From contig CAZTLE010000081.1 in the NCBI GenBank assembly GCA_964614415.1, positions 1 to 16,885 of the forward strand: a DNA stretch of 16,885 nucleotides, given 5' to 3'. Below are positions 12,599-16,885 of the stretch, in pieces; positions within the stretch are counted from its first letter, which is position 1; each line of letters opens with the position of its first letter. A program made the position numbers and the translations under genes. Under the pieces are notes generated by a model that worked only from the letters and a program-made list of their open reading frames with translations, was not told where the DNA came from and made no database searches. The stretch comes from CAZTLE01 sp964614415 (GTDB taxonomy: Bacteria; Bacteroidota; Bacteroidia; Flavobacteriales; Flavobacteriaceae).

Positions 12599-13519
12599 AT
12601 GAAAGTAAAAGCAGGCATCATCCAGGACAGCCCCGTCTTTTTCAACAAGGCAGGAACCCTGGAAAAACTGGCAGGGCTGGTGACTACCTATAGTCAAAAG
12701 GGATGTAAACTCCTGCTGTTTCCCGAGTCGTTCATCCCCGGATACCCCAGAGGATTTGACTTTGGAGCCACCGTGGGTAGCCGAACTCCGGAAGGGAAAA
12801 AGCTCTATGCCAAATACCGTGAAGAGAGTATTGATTTGGAAAGTGACGACCTGCCCTTTTTAGAAAAGTTGGCCAAAGATCACAATGTCTATCTCGTTAT
12901 TGGTATAACTGAAAAAAGTCACCTCCACGGCAGTTTATATTGTTCCATGCTTTACATCTCTCCAACCCACGGATTGCTCGGAGTACACAGAAAGATAAAA
13001 CCTACCGGGACAGAACGTGTCTTCTGGGCTGAAGCGAACGGGAGTTCCCTCGTCACGTTCGACACTTCCATTGGAAAGATGGGAGGGCTTATCTGTTGGG
13101 AGAATTACATGCCTATGGCCCGTATGTCCATGTATCAAAAAGGGGTTCAGATCTATCTGGCTCCAACGGCCGATTCCCGTCCCGACTGGCTAGCCACCAT
13201 GAAACATATTGCCCTGGAAGGCCGATGTTTTGTATTGGGGTGTAATCAGTACTTCAGAACAGACATGTATCCGGAGGAGTATCAGCAGTATGTGAAAGAT
13301 CAGCCTGTAGATTTTTGCGAAGGAGGTAGTGTGATCATCTCTCCGTTGGGAGAAGTACTTGCGGGTCCGCTTTTGGGTGAACATGGAGTGCTTATTGCCG
13401 AATTGGACCTCGATGAGATCAATCAGAGTAAACTGGACTTTGATCCGGTGGGGCATTACAACCGGCCGGACATATTCAGGTTTGAGGTGACGGATCAGCC
13501 GGAAACCAAAAGAGAGTGA
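12599..13519 (+). CDS. nitrilase-superfamily carbon-nitrogen hydrolase
   Basis: 306 residues. Catalytic triad visible: E43 in L-L-F-P-E-S-F, K132 in V-H-R-K-I-K-P-T, and C166 in L-I-C-W-E-N-Y-M. The pattern P-G-Y-P-R-G after the Glu and H-R-K-x-x-P-T-x-x-E-R places it with true nitrilases/cyanide-type branch 1 enzymes rather than amidases or NAD synthetase. Probable reaction is nitrile to carboxylic acid plus ammonia; the substrate is unknown. It is shorter than many plant and Rhodococcus nitrilases (about 340-370), lacking part of the C-terminal tail used in filament formation. It starts 32 bases after nudK and may share its transcript. Confidence 0.85.
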   Translation: MKVKAGIIQDSPVFFNKAGTLEKLAGLVTTYSQKGCKLLLFPESFIPGYPRGFDFGATVGSRTPEGKKLYAKYREESIDLESDDLPFLEKLAKDHNVYLVIGITEKSHLHGSLYCSMLYISPTHGLLGVHRKIKPTGTERVFWAEANGSSLVTFDTSIGKMGGLICWENYMPMARMSMYQKGVQIYLAPTADSRPDWLATMKHIALEGRCFVLGCNQYFRTDMYPEEYQQYVKDQPVDFCEGGSVIISPLGEVLAGPLLGEHGVLIAELDLDEINQSKLDFDPVGHYNRPDIFRFEVTDQPETKRE

Positions 13520-13533
13520 TTATTGCGGATAGC

Positions 13534-14127
13534 TTATTCCTGCTCTAAGGTTTTTATCAACTCATCTACTCGGTTTATTCTTGGATCAATTTCTTTTTTC
13601 ACTCTTTTCTTATTCAAAAAATACCCGTAAACACCCATTCCCATTGCGGCTAAATAGGTAATAACTATTATCGTTCGTTTTGCAGGTAGCTGCCAAAAAT
13701 CGATTAGAAAGAGCAGTAATATCGGATAAACAGGTAACACCACCCAATAAACCGCAGTTGAAAGCAATCGCCTTTGGGCTTTGAGGTATGTCCTGGTCTT
13801 TTTAAGATAACCCAGGTAGTTTTCTTCCAGGTCATTTGGTTTGGTTTTTCGTATACGCAGTACTTGAAATATTATGTTAATCAAAAAGAGAATGAGCAAT
13901 ACCGACGCAATCCTGGTGGACGTAAAAGGCGCCACAAAAACAATAACAGTGAAGGACAAAATTCCAACGACACAAGAAACGATCTCTATAAGCTCCAGAT
14001 ACCTCCACCATCTGTGCAGCCGGGTTAAACTTGATTGCAGTTCTATCATTAATTTCGATTTCTCAAATTTTATGCGTTCCTGATTGCTTGACGACTGCCA
14101 AATTTTGATTAATTCATCCTCTACCAT
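13534..14127 (-). CDS. four-segment membrane protein, possible sigma-factor regulator
   Basis: 197 residues. About 44 cytosolic N-terminal residues (M-V-E-D-E-L-I-K-I-W-Q-S-S) precede membrane segments at about 45-66, 71-91, 123-144 and 151-171, followed by a charged tail with R-V-D-E-L-I-K-T-L-E. No zinc anti-sigma motif (HxxxCxxC) is present. Its start overlaps the end of the sigma-factor gene by 7 bases, so the two are coupled; in Bacteroidota such small membrane proteins commonly sit behind ECF sigma genes. Control of the sigma factor is inferred from position. It ends 14 bases from the convergent nitrilase gene. Confidence 0.75.
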   Translation of the reverse strand: MVEDELIKIWQSSSNQERIKFEKSKLMIELQSSLTRLHRWWRYLELIEIVSCVVGILSFTVIVFVAPFTSTRIASVLLILFLINIIFQVLRIRKTKPNDLEENYLGYLKKTRTYLKAQRRLLSTAVYWVVLPVYPILLLFLIDFWQLPAKRTIIVITYLAAMGMGVYGYFLNKKRVKKEIDPRINRVDELIKTLEQE

Positions 14128-14630
14128 GATCTTTCATTTATACAATTCAACAATTTTGCCTTGACTCGCTTAATCTTTACCGCCACGTAGTTCTCAGAAA
14201 TTCCAAGGACTTCCGAAATCTCTTTGTAAGCAAGCCCTTCCAGATATAACGCAACCAGCGCCTTATCTCCTTCTTTGAGTTTCTTAATACACTTGCGTAG
14301 GGCTTTTAGCTTTATATCTTCCTCTTCTCCGGACGTTTCGGCCTTATAACTTAAAATGGTAATACTTTCCAATCGTATCAGCCTGGCCTGGCGCCTGGTA
14401 TGTTTAGATTTGAAGCGAATACAAACATTTAAGGCAACCCTGAACATCCATGTCCCCATAGCCGAATTTCCCTTGAAGGTGTTCATTGATCTCCATATCT
14501 GGACAAGAACTTCCTGAAAAAGATCCTTTGTATCTTCTATATCTTCCGAATAAATGGAGCAAACCCTAAAGAGTTTTTCCCTGTTTTCCTCCAGGGCATT
14601 CAGAAATATTGATTCCAGTTCTTTTTTCAT
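14121..14630 (-). CDS. ECF-type RNA polymerase sigma factor
   Basis: 169 residues. Sigma region 2 has D-L-F-Q-E-V-L-V-Q-I-W-R-S at 36-48 and T-W-M-F-R-V-A-L-N at 60-68; region 4 has L-Y-L-E-G-L-A-Y-K-E-I-S-E-V-L-G at 128-143 and a recognition helix ending near K-I-K-R-V-K-A-K-L at 152-160. There is no region 1 or 3, as expected for the ECF group. Start at ATG 14630. It is divergent from the lipoprotein-RDD-MFS genes, which could be its targets, though nothing in the sequence proves it. No autoregulatory promoter motif could be assigned in the 135-base gap. Confidence 0.9.
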   Translation of the reverse strand: MKKELESIFLNALEENREKLFRVCSIYSEDIEDTKDLFQEVLVQIWRSMNTFKGNSAMGTWMFRVALNVCIRFKSKHTRRQARLIRLESITILSYKAETSGEEEDIKLKALRKCIKKLKEGDKALVALYLEGLAYKEISEVLGISENYVAVKIKRVKAKLLNCINERSW

Positions 14631-14733
14631 GGGTAAAGCCCTTCTACTATTTTAGTTACACGGGTCTTTTAAATATGACAATTTAGCATTGCTATTTTAA
14701 TTGAAGGCCATTCAATAGCATTGAATAATCCTC

Positions 14734-14741
14734 TATCTTTA
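14734..14741 (+). promoter_or_regulatory. candidate -7 promoter element for the lipoprotein operon
   Basis: TATCTTTA, 24 bases before ATG 14766, matching the Bacteroidota TAnnTTTG-type box at seven of eight positions. A clear TTG at the usual -33 distance is not seen. It overlaps the longer open frame that starts at TTG 14721, which supports the 14766 start. Confidence 0.45.
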
Positions 14742-14765
14742 GGCATAACAGTAATTGAATTGAAT

Positions 14766-15188
14766 ATGTATAGGACTTTTGTGCTCTTTGTTACCATTAT
14801 CCTGGCCACAACCATTCTAAGCTGTAATAGACAAAAGGAGTCAGCCGATTCTGATCTTATACTCCGGAACTACTGTACAGAAATAGGTCGCTTCGATTTG
14901 CTGTTTTACGATGATGAGATAAGCGGTTCGTATGCCTTACTGCCCAAAGAAAGTCTGGGCGCCGTCTGGGGTCATCTGGAAGGAAACAAAATGGAAGGCC
15001 GGTGGGTAGACGCCGATGGAACCGGTGATATCATTATAACATTTAGTGACGACTTCACTTCATTCACAACCTCCTATCGGGGTGATGATGAACCTGAAAA
15101 ATGGTATACCGATAGTTGGACCGGGTTTCTAAGGCCTAATCAGGATAGTACATTTGTCGCAAATGGAAAGACCTATCGGTGTGAATAA
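14766..15188 (+). CDS. small lipoprotein of unknown function
   Basis: 140 residues from ATG 14766. Signal peptide M-Y-R-T-F-V then a hydrophobic core ending T-I-L-S-C, with lipidated Cys at 20. The mature part is acidic and beta-rich (G-S-Y-A-L-L, G-H-L-E-G-N-K-M-E-G-R-W, D-I-I-I-T-F-S-D-D-F), resembling small Bacteroidota lipoproteins that report on solute or matrix. I do not recognise a named family. It is first in a set with the RDD and MFS genes (35-base and 1-base gaps). Confidence 0.72.
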   Translation: MYRTFVLFVTIILATTILSCNRQKESADSDLILRNYCTEIGRFDLLFYDDEISGSYALLPKESLGAVWGHLEGNKMEGRWVDADGTGDIIITFSDDFTSFTTSYRGDDEPEKWYTDSWTGFLRPNQDSTFVANGKTYRCE

Positions 15189-15223
15189 GATGGGAAGTTG
15201 ATTGAAAAGGATATCTTTAAACA

Positions 15224-15583
15224 ATGACCACCATCGACAAACCCATTCGGCTATTGAACTATGTAATCGACCTGTTCCTGGTGTATCTTTTATGGATGGG
15301 CTTGTTTATTGTGTTAGGCGCGGATGCCAGTCTGACCGTTCTCTTTTATCCCGTATTCTTTTTTTACTATTTCATTTTAGAGCTCAGTTTGGGGCAAACA
15401 GTAGGTAAATTGATCTCTCAAACCAAGGTGGTTTGCAAAGATGGAACTAAGCCGGGAGCGATGAAGATTGCGATGCGAAGCTTCTGGCGACTCATTCCAC
15501 TGGATGTGGTTTCCTACCTGTTTGGAACCGAAACAGGAATGCATGACCTACTTTCTTCTACCCGTCTCGTAAAAAAGAACTGA
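15224..15583 (+). CDS. RDD-family membrane protein
   Basis: 119 residues. Family marks: R9 and N-Y-V-I-D at 12-16 in the first helix (the R and D of RDD), E-L-S-L-G-Q-T-V-G-K at 53-62, T-K-V-V at 67-70, R85/R89 and a final H-D-L-L-S-S-T. Membrane segments lie at about 10-32, 37-55 and 85-102. RDD proteins are small multi-pass proteins; a few have been linked to ion exchange, most have no known role. Start at ATG 15224, with AAAAGG 12 bases upstream; TATCTTTA at 15212-15219 is a possible internal promoter but would give an almost leaderless transcript. Confidence 0.85.
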   Translation: MTTIDKPIRLLNYVIDLFLVYLLWMGLFIVLGADASLTVLFYPVFFFYYFILELSLGQTVGKLISQTKVVCKDGTKPGAMKIAMRSFWRLIPLDVVSYLFGTETGMHDLLSSTRLVKKN

Positions 15584-15584
15584 C

Positions 15585-16760
15585 TTGAAGACCGCCAAAC
15601 ACATCCTCCCTGTCATTGTGTTATCACAATTCTGTTGCACTTCTCTTTGGTTTGCAGGTAACGGGGTGATGAATGAATTAATGGTGCACTATTCATTGCA
15701 GTCCGACGCCCTGGGGCATCTTACTTCAGCGGTACAATTCGGGTTTATTTCCGGGACACTCCTATTTGCTGTTCTAACTATTGCCGATCGGTTTTCACCC
15801 TCAAGGGTTTTCTTTGTAAGCTCCATACTGGGCGCTCTGTTCAATCTGGGCGTACTTTGGGATGGGAACTCATTCTATTCCCTGATCACTCTTCGGTTTC
15901 TAACGGGTTTCTTCCTGGCGGGAATCTACCCTGTAGGAATGAAGATCGCTGCCGATTACTACCGAAAAGGACTCGGCAAATCACTCGGATTCTTAGTAGG
16001 TGCCCTTGTGGTTGGCACCGCCTTTCCGCATCTGTTACGCGAAGTCTCCCGTGATGTGCCCTGGATATGGGTAATTGTGATCACCTCGGTACTCGCAGCG
16101 ACCGGCGGACTGCTTATGCTGCTGTTTGTCAAGGACGGACCCTATCGTACACCTGGTCAGAAATTAGACTTTTCCGCCTTCTTTCGTGTCTTTAAGAATC
16201 GGTCGTTTCGAGCGGCTGCGTTCGGTTATTTTGGCCATATGTGGGAACTCTATGCTTTTTGGGCTTTTGTTCCGGTGATGCTCGCAGCCTATAATTCACT
16301 GAATCCAACTAACATCTTTTCTGTCCCCTTATGGTCATTTGTAATTATCGGAATTGGAGGTTTGGCATGCGTGATGGGTGGATATATTTCTGAAAGATTG
16401 GGAACTAAGCGCACTGCGACCTGGGCGCTATTTCTGTCCGGTATATGCTGTCTTATCTCGCCCTGGATGCTAAGCACAGGGCAGAGTTGGGTCTTTATTG
16501 TGTTTCTGCTGTTCTGGGGTATGGTCGTCATCGCCGACTCGCCCTTATTCTCAACACTTGTGGCTCAAAATGCGACTTCTGAAGTGAAGGGAACTGCCTT
16601 GACTATCGTCAACTGTATCGGTTTCGCTATTACTATTGTGAGTATTCAAGTAATCACCTGGCTAAGTGAATTGGCTCCATCTTCGTACACGTATATGATC
16701 CTGGCTCTCGGTCCCATATTGGGGTTGTTGGCTCTTAGAACGAAGGTGAAACAAGAGTAA
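15585..16760 (+). CDS. MFS transporter (TTG start)
   Basis: 391 residues, typical length for a 12-helix major facilitator. N-terminal helix begins L-P-V-I-V-L-S-Q-F-C-C-T-S-L-W-F; the loop between helices 2 and 3 has A-D-R-F-S-P-S-R-V, a weak form of MFS motif A; the second half has the parallel loop G-G-Y-I-S-E-R-L-G-T-K-R. The TTG at 15585 is preferred because the next ATG (15669) would cut away helix 1. It begins one base after the RDD stop, so it is translationally coupled. The substrate is not readable; the divergent sigma factor and lipoprotein give no clue. Confidence 0.85.
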   Translation: MKTAKHILPVIVLSQFCCTSLWFAGNGVMNELMVHYSLQSDALGHLTSAVQFGFISGTLLFAVLTIADRFSPSRVFFVSSILGALFNLGVLWDGNSFYSLITLRFLTGFFLAGIYPVGMKIAADYYRKGLGKSLGFLVGALVVGTAFPHLLREVSRDVPWIWVIVITSVLAATGGLLMLLFVKDGPYRTPGQKLDFSAFFRVFKNRSFRAAAFGYFGHMWELYAFWAFVPVMLAAYNSLNPTNIFSVPLWSFVIIGIGGLACVMGGYISERLGTKRTATWALFLSGICCLISPWMLSTGQSWVFIVFLLFWGMVVIADSPLFSTLVAQNATSEVKGTALTIVNCIGFAITIVSIQVITWLSELAPSSYTYMILALGPILGLLALRTKVKQE

Positions 16761-16796
16761 AAAATCCAAATCTCAAATCTCAAATCCCAAACCTGA

Positions 16797-16810
16797 CTGC
16801 CGTGAGGCAG
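16797..16810. repeat. short GTGA-loop hairpin
   Basis: CTGCC GTGA GGCAG, 36 bases after the MFS stop. The stem is 5 bp with a GNRA-type loop; an outer AAC/GTT pair adds three more with a 4-base bulge. No T-run follows, so it is at most a weak transcript end. Confidence 0.4.
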
Positions 16811-16827
16811 GTTCCTAAATTCCAAAC

Positions 16828-16885
16828 TTGTTTATTGGTTAATTGTTACTTGTTATTAAGCACTTAACATTTAACACTCAAAACT
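16828..16885. repeat. dispersed intergenic repeat, right-end copy (cut by window edge)
   Basis: TTATTGGTTAATTGTTACTT and GTTATTAAG, then CACTT, then AACATTTAACACTCAAAACT to the last base. The left part matches 3695-3723 and the right part matches 8388-8407 with one mismatch. The 7-bp tandem array found between the modules at 8343-8384 is absent here, though 16765-16790 has CAAATCT-like repeats. Confidence 0.65.

Overview
The window looks like chromosomal DNA of a Bacteroidota member, most likely a marine-type Flavobacteriaceae. The grounds are weak or absent Shine-Dalgarno sequences, several TAnnTTTA/TTTG-like -7 promoter elements, short lipoprotein signal peptides, an ECF sigma factor paired with a small membrane protein, and AT-rich tandem and dispersed repeats between genes. 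These are family-level inferences; no rRNA or other phylogenetic marker is present.

Left part (1 to about 3700): an AT-rich accessory block with all genes on the + strand. It holds the 3' end of an EVE/PUA-like gene, a full-length GmrSD-like (DUF262 + DUF1524) nuclease, a small protein with a HEPN-type RNase motif, an unrecognised 120-residue protein and a 60-residue SymE-like protein. The first three genes are each followed closely by a different foldable element. The one at 2241-2303 has the nested-arm layout of an integron attC site, so this part may be a cassette array or its remnant with defence content. This is inference: no integrase is in the window.

Middle (3700 to 8500): a six-segment membrane protein of unknown role; a 410-base gap carrying two back-to-back tandem arrays (21-bp palindromic units, then 14-bp units); a protein with an N-terminal DUF4157 (eCIS core, HEAWH) domain and a C-terminal region with caspase-like HG and GC motifs; a minus-strand MpaB-type DUF2236 oxygenase; and a divergent, membrane-anchored DUF2459/TIGR02117 protein. 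A second repeat-rich gap follows.

Right (8500 to 16885): a 935-residue LRR-ROC-COR protein with a C-terminal TIR-like domain. Closely spaced behind it are a CpcT/CpeT-family lipoprotein, a NudK-type Nudix hydrolase (ATGA overlap with the lipoprotein gene) and a nitrilase-family hydrolase. On the minus strand lies an ECF sigma factor overlapping a four-segment membrane protein that may control it. Divergent from the sigma gene is a likely operon of a small lipoprotein, an RDD-family membrane protein and an MFS transporter that starts with TTG. The window ends in an intergenic repeat whose modules also occur, in the same order, near 8313-8407.

Most notable are the DUF4157/caspase-like protein behind the 21-bp palindrome array, the LRR-ROC-COR-TIR-like protein with a degenerate G4 motif, the attC-like cassette block, and an inverted repeat that buries the symE-like start codon.
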